Below, one piece after another: positions 7,963-16,223 of a stretch of DNA of 64,000 bases. The DNA is from Mucilaginibacter straminoryzae. GTDB taxonomy: Bacteria > Bacteroidota > Bacteroidia > Sphingobacteriales > Sphingobacteriaceae. The stretch's first letter is position 1, and each line of letters starts with the position of its first letter. Where the stretch lies: positions 443,925-507,924 of the forward strand of contig NZ_JALJEJ010000004.1 of the NCBI RefSeq assembly GCF_022953055.1. The letters run 5' to 3'. The notes under the pieces were generated by a model, which ran no database searches, was not told the origin of the DNA, and worked only from the letters and a program-made list of their open reading frames with translations. The position numbers and the translations under genes are program-made.

Positions 7963-9324
7963 TTAGAAAAAAACCGGCGTAAAAACAACGGTAACTAATG
8001 TACCTTGCCCGGGGCCACGCTCCAGCGATACTTCGCCTTTATATAATTGAATAATCTTTTTAGTCATGTACAAGCCAATGCCACTACCTGGCAAACTTCT
8101 GGCGTTTGAACTTCTGTAAAAAGGCAAAAACACCTTATCCAGCTCTGCGGCGGGTATGCCTATCCCCTCGTCCTGAATGCCTATCCTGATGGTGGTACCA
8201 TCACCATAGAGCGTACATTTAACCGGCTTACCATCCGAAAACTTATATGCATTTAAGATAATATTATTTAATGCAATCAGCAACAGCGATTTATTTGCCT
8301 TTATCTGCAATTTTTCCTTTTCGTCCGGCAGCTGTTCGATATTCACCATAAACTTTCCGCCCGAATTTACATTCCAGTAATCCTGCAGTTCCCAGATAAG
8401 ATCGTCCACAGCAACGGGTGCAAGGGACGCACGGGTGTATTCCATATCCGTCTGGGCCAGTTCAACCAAACTGCTGATGGTTTCGTTCAGTCGCAAACTG
8501 TCTTTCAGTACCTCCTCTAATATCTGCCGGTAGTATTCAGGCGTGCGGGGTTTACTCAGTCCCAATTCGGCTTCGCCTATCATACTGGTTACAGGCGTGC
8601 GTAACTCATGCGAGGCATTCACCACAAAGGTTTGCTGCAATTCAAAAGCATTCTGCAAATGCGAAAGCAGTTCGTTGAAATACCTGGCCAGCGAAGCAAC
8701 CTCGTCCTTCCCGTTACCTTCATCTACACGCAGGTGCAGATTGTTTACCCTGATGAGCTGCAATTGCCGCATCAATTTATGTAATGGTGCCAGCGCCCTT
8801 TCGGCAAAAAGACGCCCGATTAAAAAGAAGCCGGAGGCGATCACTAAAAAGAGGATGACCATAGCCCGGCGCAGATCGGCCAGTCGTTTTAAGTTATGTT
8901 TCGCTACCGCCGAAACCAGGATGACAAAGTTCCCCTGGTTGTCTTTGTAATAAAGACCTAGCGTTTGCCTGTCGCCGTTAGCAAGTTCCAGATAGCCTTT
9001 CTTACGTACCTTGTTAATCACCGCTGCCGACCATAAGCGGGCATCAGAATTGAGGAAAGAACGGTTATGCAGATCATAGATCCCGATCTGTTCATCAGGA
9101 AGTTTCACCAGGTAGCGGTCTTTCACCTGGTTTAAAGAATCGGGCGCTATTTCGTCCGCTTCGAGATAAAGCTGGGCCACTACATTTGCACGATCGTGCA
9201 GGTGCTCGAAGAAATCGCTTTTGAGATAACCGTAAAATAAAAAGTAAATTACGCCAAGTATCAGTAAAAGTGTAACAGCGCTAATGATGGAAAAATGCAG
9301 GGCGAGCCTGTCTTTAATCTTCAT
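7963..9324 (-). CDS. Sensor histidine kinase (CusS-like architecture)
   Basis: A 453-residue membrane kinase. It has a TM helix near 13-33, a periplasmic sensor loop of about 120 residues, a second TM near 152-170, HAMP (RALAPLHKLMRQLQ, about 178-230), HisKA with the phospho-accepting His in NASHELRTPVTS (about 236-247), and HATPase_c with the N box (NNIILNAYKFSDG, about 350-362), DEGIGI and GSGIGLYMTKKI. It would phosphorylate the response regulator encoded just upstream, which it overlaps by 11 bp. Its position before the tripartite metal pump points to sensing of periplasmic metal, but the sensor loop shows no obvious Cys or His cluster and the signal remains unproven. Confidence 0.9.
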   Translation of the reverse strand: MKIKDRLALHFSIISAVTLLLILGVIYFLFYGYLKSDFFEHLHDRANVVAQLYLEADEIAPDSLNQVKDRYLVKLPDEQIGIYDLHNRSFLNSDARLWSAAVINKVRKKGYLELANGDRQTLGLYYKDNQGNFVILVSAVAKHNLKRLADLRRAMVILFLVIASGFFLIGRLFAERALAPLHKLMRQLQLIRVNNLHLRVDEGNGKDEVASLARYFNELLSHLQNAFELQQTFVVNASHELRTPVTSMIGEAELGLSKPRTPEYYRQILEEVLKDSLRLNETISSLVELAQTDMEYTRASLAPVAVDDLIWELQDYWNVNSGGKFMVNIEQLPDEKEKLQIKANKSLLLIALNNIILNAYKFSDGKPVKCTLYGDGTTIRIGIQDEGIGIPAAELDKVFLPFYRSSNARSLPGSGIGLYMTKKIIQLYKGEVSLERGPGQGTLVTVVFTPVFF

Positions 9325-10006
9325 CCTTTTTTACCTTCATAATATAACCCATCCCGATAACGGTATGGATCAGCCGTTGCTGAAAACCTTTGTCTACTTT
9401 TTTCCGCAGGTAGGTAATGTATACATCTATAAAATTGGTACCGGTGTCAAACTCTATATTCCAGACCTTCTCTGCAATAAACTCCCTGCTCAGCAAGCGG
9501 TTAGGATGCTGCATAAACAGTTCCAGCAGGGCATACTCTTTCGCTGTAAGCGCAATTTCTGTATTGCCGCGATAAGCCGTTTTACTGCCGGGGTCAAGCG
9601 TGAGGTCCTGAAATTTTAATACATTTTCAGGGGCGGCAGCTTTACCAGAGCGTCTCAATAAAGCATCTACGCGGGCAAGCAATTCGCTAAAATGAAAAGG
9701 CTTCACCATATAATCGTCTGCACCGGCCTGCAAACCGTTTACCTTATAATCGACAGAATTGAGTGCTGATAAGATCAATATCGGCACATTGGTGTTCTCC
9801 CTGCGGATCATCCGGCAAAGGTCTACGCCGCTGATATCCGGCAGCATCAGGTCCATAATAATCAGTTCCGAGCCTTTCTGGCAGACCCGGTTCAGCGCCT
9901 TGGCGCCGTCATCTGCAAGTTCGGCTTTATGTCCGTACTCTTCCAAACCTTTTACTATAAAAGCCGATACCTTGGGTTCGTCTTCCACTAATAAGATCTG
10001 AGCCAT
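9314..10006 (-). CDS. OmpR/PhoB family response regulator
   Basis: A 230-residue regulator: receiver domain with the acidic pair near the N-terminus (LLVEDEPK), phospho-acceptor Asp in IIMDLMLPDISG (about residue 51), the conserved Lys in MVKPFHFSELLAR, and a C-terminal winged helix (LTAKEYALLELFMQHPNRLL; then FIDVYITYLRKKVD). The frame is open to 10132, but those 42 residues have no family counterpart. The ATG at 10006 begins MAQILLVEDE, where regulators of this kind start. It probably controls the kinase-pump operon that follows. It is divergent from the toxin-antitoxin-like pair starting at 10151. Confidence 0.93.
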   Translation of the reverse strand: MAQILLVEDEPKVSAFIVKGLEEYGHKAELADDGAKALNRVCQKGSELIIMDLMLPDISGVDLCRMIRRENTNVPILILSALNSVDYKVNGLQAGADDYMVKPFHFSELLARVDALLRRSGKAAAPENVLKFQDLTLDPGSKTAYRGNTEIALTAKEYALLELFMQHPNRLLSREFIAEKVWNIEFDTGTNFIDVYITYLRKKVDKGFQQRLIHTVIGMGYIMKVKKDED

Positions 10007-10113
10007 GTTTCTATTTTTTGTTGTCAAAGTAAAAGATGCTGTATGAAGAATGGATGAGCACGATATACTTCCTCTAATCCCTAATAAACTGACTATAAAG
10101 GCTGACTGACAAC

Positions 10114-10147
10114 TTGTTAAAAAAATAAACAATTTTGTTTACTTTTG
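10114..10147 (+). promoter_or_regulatory. Promoter and palindromic operator of the AbiE-like module
   Basis: TACTTTTG at 10140-10147 fits the Bacteroidota -7 consensus TAnnTTTG, and a TTG at 10114-10116 lies 23 bp upstream as a possible -33 element. Between them sits TAAACAATTTTGTTTA (10126-10141), a perfect palindrome with 7-bp arms and a 2-bp centre whose last two bases overlap the -7 box. That is where an HTH antitoxin would bind to repress its own transcription. The -7 box lies only 4 bp before the ATG at 10151, so the mRNA could be leaderless or nearly so. Confidence 0.55.
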
Positions 10148-10150
10148 GAT

Positions 10151-10657
10151 ATGAAGGATTGGATAGAAAAGTATCGTGGCATCAATCCGGGTGCTATTCT
10201 TGATCGTCAGCTAAAAAAGAGGAAGATCAAACAGAAAACTTTTGCCCGCGAAATACACGTCCCTGCACAAACCATCAACGCGATTATTAAAGGAGTCAGA
10301 AAAATGACACCCGAGGTTTCCCTTAAAATAGACCACGCCCTTGGATTGCCGGAAAGTACGATGGCTGTTTTGCAGGCTATCTATGAATCAACACTGGTTA
10401 AAAGAAAACTGGAATCAACAGCACATCCGGATTTTTCAAGGATCAGAAAAATCCTTTTCTGGGATACCGATTTTGACAAGATCAACTGGCAGCAACAGAA
10501 GAACGCAGTAATCAGAAGGGTTTTAGAACGTGGCAACGAAGAGGAAAAACAGGAAATAAAGCGCTACTATGGTGTAGAAAGCATTAATGCGGTTATAGAA
10601 ACAATCATTACCAACCATTCGCAACGGCGGCATTTAGCCAAAAACACATCGCTCTAA
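10151..10657 (+). CDS. HTH (XRE-type) protein with DUF6922-like C-terminus, probable antitoxin
   Basis: A 168-residue protein. Residues about 15-70 form an XRE helix-turn-helix: QKTFAREIHVPAQTINAIIKG gives helix, turn and recognition helix, followed by LKIDHALGLPEST. The second half holds FWDTDFDKINWQQQKN and an Arg/Glu-rich helix ending KRYYG, a pattern I associate with DUF6922 domains found in antitoxin-like proteins. The ATG at 10151 is preferred over an in-frame TTG two codons upstream that lies inside the promoter. The stop overlaps the start of the AbiEii-like gene (TAATG), implying translational coupling. Likely role: antitoxin and autorepressor through the palindrome just upstream. 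Canonical AbiEi antitoxins have a winged-helix plus a different C-terminal domain, so this is a variant partner. Confidence 0.72.
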   Translation: MKDWIEKYRGINPGAILDRQLKKRKIKQKTFAREIHVPAQTINAIIKGVRKMTPEVSLKIDHALGLPESTMAVLQAIYESTLVKRKLESTAHPDFSRIRKILFWDTDFDKINWQQQKNAVIRRVLERGNEEEKQEIKRYYGVESINAVIETIITNHSQRRHLAKNTSL

Positions 10658-11304
10658 TGCTGCATTGGGAAACAATTTCTGAACAGTTAAAGGCTTCATT
10701 GATCACTTTGATGAAGGCCGAGCAACTGAAAGACTACCGGCTTGTTGGCGGCACGGCACTAAGCCTTTATTTAGGACATAGGATGTCTGTAGATATTGAT
10801 CTTTTTGCCGATGCTGAAAAATACGGTACAATAGATTACGCCGCCATTGAAGTTTATTTAAAAGATACCTTCCCATTTGTAAGCGGCGACTTTGGCGGTG
10901 ATCCGGCTTTTGGTAAGTCTTACCTGATAGGTGAAAATCCCGATAATGTTGTAAAACTGGATATTTATTATGCTTCAGAATCTTTTGTGGACGATGCCCA
11001 AATCATCGACAATATCCGCCTTGCTTCAATACAAGATATTATTGCGATGAAAGTTGATGTTATAAGACGCGGCGGCCGGAAAAAAGACTTTTGGGATCTG
11101 CACGAGCTACTTCCCCGTTTTAGTATTCCGGAAATGATAGCAATACACGCCAAAGCCTATCAGTGGACACATGACAAAGCATTGGTTCGTAAGAACTTCA
11201 TAAACTTTAAATATGCAGACGAAGACTTTGATCCTATCTGCCTAAAAAACAAAGAATGGGTTTTCATTAAAGAAGATATTGAAGAAGCGGCCGCCCAGAG
11301 TTAA
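10657..11304 (+). CDS. AbiEii-like nucleotidyltransferase toxin
   Basis: A 215-residue protein of the nucleotidyltransferase AbiEii/AbiGii family (DNA polymerase beta fold). The motif LVGGTALSLYLGHRMSVDIDLF (about 29-50) holds the GG and the metal-binding D-x-D. A later Asp lies in VKLDIYYA (about 104-111), and the conserved block IAMKVDVIRRGGRKKDFWDLHEL follows (about 129-151). AbiEii/MenT proteins transfer nucleotides to RNA targets (tRNA 3' ends for MenT) and act as toxins or phage-abortive infection effectors, held in check by a co-encoded antitoxin. The start codon overlaps the stop of the HTH gene. All expected active-site residues seem present, so it is probably functional. Confidence 0.82.
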   Translation: MLHWETISEQLKASLITLMKAEQLKDYRLVGGTALSLYLGHRMSVDIDLFADAEKYGTIDYAAIEVYLKDTFPFVSGDFGGDPAFGKSYLIGENPDNVVKLDIYYASESFVDDAQIIDNIRLASIQDIIAMKVDVIRRGGRKKDFWDLHELLPRFSIPEMIAIHAKAYQWTHDKALVRKNFINFKYADEDFDPICLKNKEWVFIKEDIEEAAAQS

Positions 11305-11396
11305 GCGAATCTTCTTTAGCCCGGATAATTAATACACACCTTACACCGTTATTGTCCGAAAACTTACCTTCGTCTATCTTTAGCCCAAACTGAATA

Positions 11397-12665
11397 ATGA
11401 ACAAGCGTAATAAGTACCTCCGCAAATTAGTTGCCGGACTTAAATCACTCGGCCCGGGGCTGGTTACCGGCTCCAGCGATGACGACCCTTCCGGTATTGC
11501 AACTTATTCGCAGGTTGGCGCGCAATTTGGCTTTGCCGCCCTATGGACAGCCCTGGTTACTTTTCCGTTGATGGCAGCCATCCAGGAGATGTGCGCCCGT
11601 ATCGGCCTGGTCACTACTAAGGGGCTAACTTCTACGCTAAGAAACCATTATCCTAAGTGGATACTCTGGCTGATGATACTTTTTTCTTTCCCGGCCATTG
11701 TGCTGAACATTGGTGCAGATATTGCCGGTATGGGAGCGGCCGCCAACCTGATTACGCCGCGTGTGCCCGCATTCGCTTTCAGCGTTTTGTTCACGATACT
11801 GATATTGGCAGCCATTATTATTTTTCCGTACCAGAAAGTAGCGGGCATTTTAAAGTGGTTCTGCATTACGCTGCTGGTTTACCTGGCGGTTCCGTTTTTT
11901 ACCGATGTAAACTGGATGGTAGTATTAAAGTCGACCTTCATCCCCCACATCAGCTGGAGCAAAGATTTTCTTAACGCGCTTGTCGCTATCCTGGGCACCA
12001 CTATTTCGCCATATTTATTTTTCTGGCAGGCTACCATGGAAGCAGAAGATATCCAGCAAAAAGGACAAACCCTGATGGTGGATAAAAGAATGATCAGCAA
12101 AATGAGGCAAGATGTAGATACGGGTATGCTTTTCTCAAACGTGGTGATGTTCTTTATTATCCTCACCTGCGGCAGCGTATTGTACCCGCATGGCATCCGG
12201 CAGATACAAACCGTAGAACAGGCTGCCGTAGCGCTTAGGCCGATAGCTGGCGACATGGCCTACTGGCTGTTTGCCATCGGTATTATTGGCACAGGTTTCC
12301 TGGCAATACCTGTGCTTAGCGGTTCGCTTTCATATATGTTTGCAGAAACCTTTAACTGGAAACAAGGGCTCGACAAGAAATTCTTCCAGGCCAAGCCCTT
12401 TTATGGGGTCATCATCATTTCGCTCGTCATCGGCGTATTGCTGAACCTTATCGGCATTAACCCGGTGCAGGGTTTAATTTACTCCGCCATTCTATATGGT
12501 TTAACCGCGCCGGTAATTATACTGGTGGTACTGCATATCAGCAATAACCGCAAGGTGATGGGCGATGAAGTTAACGGAAGGTGGTCTAACATACTTGGCT
12601 GGCTCACTTTCATACTCATGAGCGCAGCCGCAGTTGCCATGCTTTACCTGCAATTCAGCTCGTAA
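11397..12665 (+). CDS. NRAMP-related divalent metal transporter
   Basis: A 422-residue polytopic membrane protein of the SLC11/NRAMP superfamily, with about 11 hydrophobic segments. The unwound part of helix 1 reads GLVTGSSDDDPSGIATYSQ (about 21-39). Classical NRAMPs have DPGN here; this has DDDPSG. The helix-6 region reads TTISPYLFFWQATMEAEDIQ (about 201-220), without the classical MPHN-type Met. These changes resemble the NRAMP-related branch that includes the bacterial magnesium transporters (NRMT), so classical Mn/Fe selectivity should not be assumed. Substrate assignment is inference. It is a lone gene with a possible -7 element (TATCTTTA, about 11372-11379), convergent with the gene ending at 12687. 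Confidence 0.85.
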   Translation: MNKRNKYLRKLVAGLKSLGPGLVTGSSDDDPSGIATYSQVGAQFGFAALWTALVTFPLMAAIQEMCARIGLVTTKGLTSTLRNHYPKWILWLMILFSFPAIVLNIGADIAGMGAAANLITPRVPAFAFSVLFTILILAAIIIFPYQKVAGILKWFCITLLVYLAVPFFTDVNWMVVLKSTFIPHISWSKDFLNALVAILGTTISPYLFFWQATMEAEDIQQKGQTLMVDKRMISKMRQDVDTGMLFSNVVMFFIILTCGSVLYPHGIRQIQTVEQAAVALRPIAGDMAYWLFAIGIIGTGFLAIPVLSGSLSYMFAETFNWKQGLDKKFFQAKPFYGVIIISLVIGVLLNLIGINPVQGLIYSAILYGLTAPVIILVVLHISNNRKVMGDEVNGRWSNILGWLTFILMSAAAVAMLYLQFSS

Positions 12666-12686
12666 GATAAGACCACTTCACAAATA

Positions 12687-13592
12687 CTATTGCGATACTC
12701 CTGGTGCTCCATCAGGTTGTGGTGCTGGTTGCGGTGCCGGATCTGGGGTAGGTGGTACTACCGGGGGCTGCGGCGGTTTGTTCTCGTTGATCTTCAAACC
12801 CAGATAGGTCACACTGCTGATACCGGTAAGCAGCACCAGGGTAGAATCGAGCGTAGGTAGACTGCCGCACGGTACTTTATTAATCTGGCATATATAAATT
12901 ACCATGGCGACCAACGTCCAGGCCACATGCTGAAAGCGGTGTACACTGATTCCATTCTGATCGGACAAAATATCAGAAAAGAAACCGTCCGAAGGGCCAT
13001 CCTGATGGTGGGCCTGACTTTGGTTGTTAGCATCTATTACATTACCCCCAGCTGCTGTTGCAGCACTAATACCCATCAAAAGCAGCAAGTTCTGGTCTAT
13101 TGCCATCTGCTGTATGCAACAACCTCTACAAAGTTCAATATACACGTAAGAACAAGCGATCAGGACCGTCCACAAACCCAATTGGGTTCTCGAAAGACTG
13201 AACGTACGGGGTATCTTGTTGGGGTCGGTCACGTTAGCGTACTTAGTGCCCTTGGCGGCCAACAGGAAGGCGTTGGGGTCTGTAACCGCATCGCGGAGCA
13301 TATTGGAGCGAAAAATCGCAATAAAAAACACCACCAGGATAAGGGCAATAATTAACCAGCCTGCCCATGCACAACCGGTACAGTTCTGGGCTGCAGGTGC
13401 AACTGCAATTTTTGTGGCTGTTGTAGTAACGGGCGTTACCAACACGGTACCACTCGAAAAAGCAGTGTCCGTCTTCACCAAAGCCGGATCAGGGTTGCTG
13501 GTGTTTACGGTCGTGTCGGCAGTAAAAGCTAAAGCATGATGCCCCACCAACAGCAAGGCGGGAACCAGCATGAACAGGATTATCTTTCTCAT
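12687..13592 (-). CDS. Membrane protein with internal two-helix duplication
   Basis: A 301-residue protein with no assigned function that I know. It has an N-terminal signal or anchor (ILFMLVPALLLVGHHALA), a Thr/Val-rich linker, a TM segment (WAGWLIIALILVVFFIAIF, about 77-95), then two similar units. Unit 1 (about 133-185) runs from SLSRTQLGLWTVLIACSYVY to LLLLMGISAATAAGG; unit 2 (about 215-270) from ISVHRFQHVAWTLVAMVIYI to LVLLTGISSVTYLGL. Each has an R-x-Q-x(4-5)-WT start and a GIS-x2-T-x2-G end, so the region is a duplicated helical pair. The unit linker contains DGFFSDILSDQNG. The C-terminus is a Pro/Gln-rich tail of about 30 residues. Homologues of this pattern occur as hypothetical proteins in several phyla. 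No partner gene is evident here. Confidence 0.75.
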   Translation of the reverse strand: MRKIILFMLVPALLLVGHHALAFTADTTVNTSNPDPALVKTDTAFSSGTVLVTPVTTTATKIAVAPAAQNCTGCAWAGWLIIALILVVFFIAIFRSNMLRDAVTDPNAFLLAAKGTKYANVTDPNKIPRTFSLSRTQLGLWTVLIACSYVYIELCRGCCIQQMAIDQNLLLLMGISAATAAGGNVIDANNQSQAHHQDGPSDGFFSDILSDQNGISVHRFQHVAWTLVAMVIYICQINKVPCGSLPTLDSTLVLLTGISSVTYLGLKINENKPPQPPVVPPTPDPAPQPAPQPDGAPGVSQ

Positions 13593-13759
13593 GATTTTTT
13601 TGTGATTAAGGAATATTAAAAGGTTAATGGTTGCTGTATTGTGTTTTAGCTAAAGCAATGATTGAAACAAGAACTACAGCCAACGGCTTGTTTCCTGCTA
13701 CTTTCCGAGCCTTATCTTCAATGAAGTTATAATTATCTGATGATTTATCGAAATATTTT

Positions 13760-13787
13760 TTTGCAACAAAAAATAATTGTTAATTTG
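13760..13787 (+). promoter_or_regulatory. Possible promoter of the arabinose operon
   Basis: TTAATTTG (13780-13787) is one base from the Bacteroidota -7 consensus, and TTTG (13760-13763) lies 16 bp upstream, a little short for the usual -33 spacing. The box lies 22 bp before the araB start codon. The sequence around it is AT-rich. No convincing AraR palindrome was found by eye. Confidence 0.35.
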
Positions 13788-13809
13788 ACACTAATTATTC
13801 TAACCAATT

Positions 13810-15516
13810 ATGTCACCAGATACGTTTGTGATCGGCCTGGATTACGGTACAGATTCCGTTCGGGCAATTATAATTAATACCACCAACGGGCAGGAAGTAG
13901 CTGCGTCCGTGTTTTATTACCCTCGCTGGCAAAAGGGGTTGTATTGCAATGCAGCTGCCAACCAATTCCGTCAGCACCCGCTGGATTATGTCGACGGACT
14001 GGAGATCACGATTAAAGATTGTTTGAAACAGGCCGGGCCGGAAGTAGCCGCGCAGGTCAAAGGTTTATCGGTTGATACAACTGGTTCGTCGCCCGTTGCG
14101 GTTGACCGTACCGGGACACCGCTTGCCCTTACCGCCGGTTTCGAAAATAACCCCAACGCGATGTTCGTTTTGTGGAAAGATCACACCTCGTTAGTAGAAG
14201 CAGCGCAGATCAACGAACACGCGACTAAATTCGAGCCTAACTACCTTAAATATGTTGGCGGCATTTATTCGTCAGAATGGTTCTGGGCAAAACTGCTGCG
14301 CATATTACGTGTGGATGAAACCGTTCGCGAAGCCTGCTATTCATGGGTAGAGCATTGTGATTGGGTGCCTTTCCTGCTTACCGGCGGAACCGATGCTTCA
14401 GCCATGAAACGCAGCCGTTGCGCCGCCGGGCATAAAGCATTATGGGCCGAAGAGTTTGACGGCCTTCCGCCCGACGAATTCTTTTCGTCTTTAGACCCGC
14501 TGCTGAAAGGCTATACGGATCGTCTGTTTAAAGATACTTATACTTCTGATGTTGCCGCAGGTACCATCAGCGCAGAATGGGCAGAAAGATTAGGACTGCC
14601 TAAAGATGTAGTGATCGGCATAGGCGCGTTCGATGCGCACATGGGGGCTGTAGGCGGGCAGATAGAGCCTTATTACCTGAGCAAGGTAATGGGTACTTCT
14701 ACCTGCGATATGATGGTGATCCCGACCGAAGAAATGGAAGGCAAGCTGATTAAAGGTATCTGCGGACAGGTAAATGGTTCGGTAGTACCGGGCATGGTGG
14801 GTCTGGAAGCAGGTCAGTCTGCCTTTGGCGATACCTATGCCTGGTTCAAAAAGCTACTTTCATGGCCGTTGAATGAATTGTTAAAACATTCAAAAGTGGT
14901 TAGCGCTGAAACTGCCGAGGCCCTTTATAACGAATTATCAGAACAACTGCTTCCGGAACTGGGCAGACAAGCTGCCTTGCTGGAAGTGGATGAACATACC
15001 GAACTGGCGATCGATTGGTTTAACGGCCGACGTACGCCTGATGCAGACCAGCAATTAAAAGGTGCGATAGCCGGGCTTGGCCTTGGTTCTGATGCGCCGC
15101 GCATCTTCCGTGCACTTGCTGAAGCAACCTGCTTCGGTGCAAAAAGCATTGTAGACCGTTTTGTGGAAGAAGGCATACCCGTTAAAGGACTGATCGGTAT
15201 CGGCGGAGTAGCTAAAAAATCTGAGTTCATTATGCAAATGATGGCAGATGTAATGGGTATGCCGATCAAGATCCACCAGTTCAACCAAACCTGCGCATTA
15301 GGTGCGGCTATGTTTGCGTCTGTGGCAGCAGGCATTTATGCCGATGTTGCCGAAGCCATGAAGGTGATGGGCGGTGGTTTCGATGCCGTATACGAACCCA
15401 ACCCCGAGAAACAGGCCGTATATGCAAAACGCTACCAGCAGTACAAAGCCTTGGGCGGATTCATTGATGCGCAAACCCAATCAGCCAAATTAAACCATCA
15501 GGAGGTAAACGCATGA
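13810..15516 (+). CDS. araB: Ribulokinase
   Basis: A 568-residue FGGY-family sugar kinase that phosphorylates L-ribulose to L-ribulose 5-phosphate with ATP, the second step of L-arabinose breakdown. The N-terminal phosphate-binding loop reads GLDYGTDSVRA (about 9-19). The sugar-binding and catalytic region includes GAFDAHMGAVGG (about 276-287) with the likely catalytic Asp. The C-terminal nucleotide-binding part has IGIGGVAKKSEFIMQM (about 462-477) and the closing GAAMFASVAAG. Length matches bacterial AraB (about 560). The stop overlaps the araD start by 4 bp (ATGA), so the two are translationally coupled. Confidence 0.95.
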   Translation: MSPDTFVIGLDYGTDSVRAIIINTTNGQEVAASVFYYPRWQKGLYCNAAANQFRQHPLDYVDGLEITIKDCLKQAGPEVAAQVKGLSVDTTGSSPVAVDRTGTPLALTAGFENNPNAMFVLWKDHTSLVEAAQINEHATKFEPNYLKYVGGIYSSEWFWAKLLRILRVDETVREACYSWVEHCDWVPFLLTGGTDASAMKRSRCAAGHKALWAEEFDGLPPDEFFSSLDPLLKGYTDRLFKDTYTSDVAAGTISAEWAERLGLPKDVVIGIGAFDAHMGAVGGQIEPYYLSKVMGTSTCDMMVIPTEEMEGKLIKGICGQVNGSVVPGMVGLEAGQSAFGDTYAWFKKLLSWPLNELLKHSKVVSAETAEALYNELSEQLLPELGRQAALLEVDEHTELAIDWFNGRRTPDADQQLKGAIAGLGLGSDAPRIFRALAEATCFGAKSIVDRFVEEGIPVKGLIGIGGVAKKSEFIMQMMADVMGMPIKIHQFNQTCALGAAMFASVAAGIYADVAEAMKVMGGGFDAVYEPNPEKQAVYAKRYQQYKALGGFIDAQTQSAKLNHQEVNA

Positions 15517-16214
15517 GCAAGTACGACGAGATAAGACAAGCAGCCTATGAGGCCAACATGCAGTTACCGAAACTGGGGCTGGTACTATTTACATTCGGCA
15601 ACGTGAGCGCGGTAGACCGCCAGGAAGGCGTTTTCGCCATTAAACCCAGTGGTGTGCCTTACGAAGACCTGTCGCCGGATAACATGGTGATTGTTGACTT
15701 CGAATCAACTATTGTTGAAGGCAGCCTTCGCCCCTCTTCAGATACCAAAACACACGCTGTATTGTACAAGCACTGGGAACACATCGGTGGCATCGTACAT
15801 ACTCACTCTACTTATGCCACTGCCTGGGCGCAGTCGCAGCGAGATATCCCGATCTATGGTACCACCCATGCTGATTACCTCGCTACAGACATTCCGTGTG
15901 CACCGCCCATGAGCGACGAGATGATCGAAGGTAATTATGAATATCAAACCGGTTTCCAAATCCTTAACTGTTTCCAGGAAAGAGGCATCAGCCCTAAAGA
16001 AGTAGAAATGATGCTGGTAGGGAACCATGCACCATTCACCTGGGGCAAAACCGCCGCCAAAGCTGTGCATAACAGTGCCGTGCTGGAAACGGTAGCGCAA
16101 ATGGCGTTGTTAACCGAGCAGATCAATCCGCAGGCGCCACGCTTAAAGGATGCGCTGATCAACAAGCATTATTTAAGAAAACACGGCCCGGATTCTTATT
16201 ACGGCCAATCCTAA
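15513..16214 (+). CDS. araD: L-ribulose-5-phosphate 4-epimerase
   Basis: A 233-residue class II aldolase-family protein that epimerises L-ribulose 5-phosphate to D-xylulose 5-phosphate, feeding the pentose phosphate pathway. It shows the family's features: FGNVSAVDR near residue 26, IKPSGVPY (about 44-51), the zinc-binding HTHSTYATAWAQ (about 95-106; HxH), and a later His in VGNHAPFTWGK (about 168-178). Length is standard for AraD (about 231). The start overlaps the stop of araB. It is followed 10 bp later by the GH27 gene in the same operon. Confidence 0.95.
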   Translation: MSKYDEIRQAAYEANMQLPKLGLVLFTFGNVSAVDRQEGVFAIKPSGVPYEDLSPDNMVIVDFESTIVEGSLRPSSDTKTHAVLYKHWEHIGGIVHTHSTYATAWAQSQRDIPIYGTTHADYLATDIPCAPPMSDEMIEGNYEYQTGFQILNCFQERGISPKEVEMMLVGNHAPFTWGKTAAKAVHNSAVLETVAQMALLTEQINPQAPRLKDALINKHYLRKHGPDSYYGQS

Positions 16215-16223
16215 CGCATAGCG

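Noticed and set aside
15055..15335. Overlapping minus-strand frames inside araB
   Set aside because: Shadow frames of a conserved kinase gene without any recognisable product.
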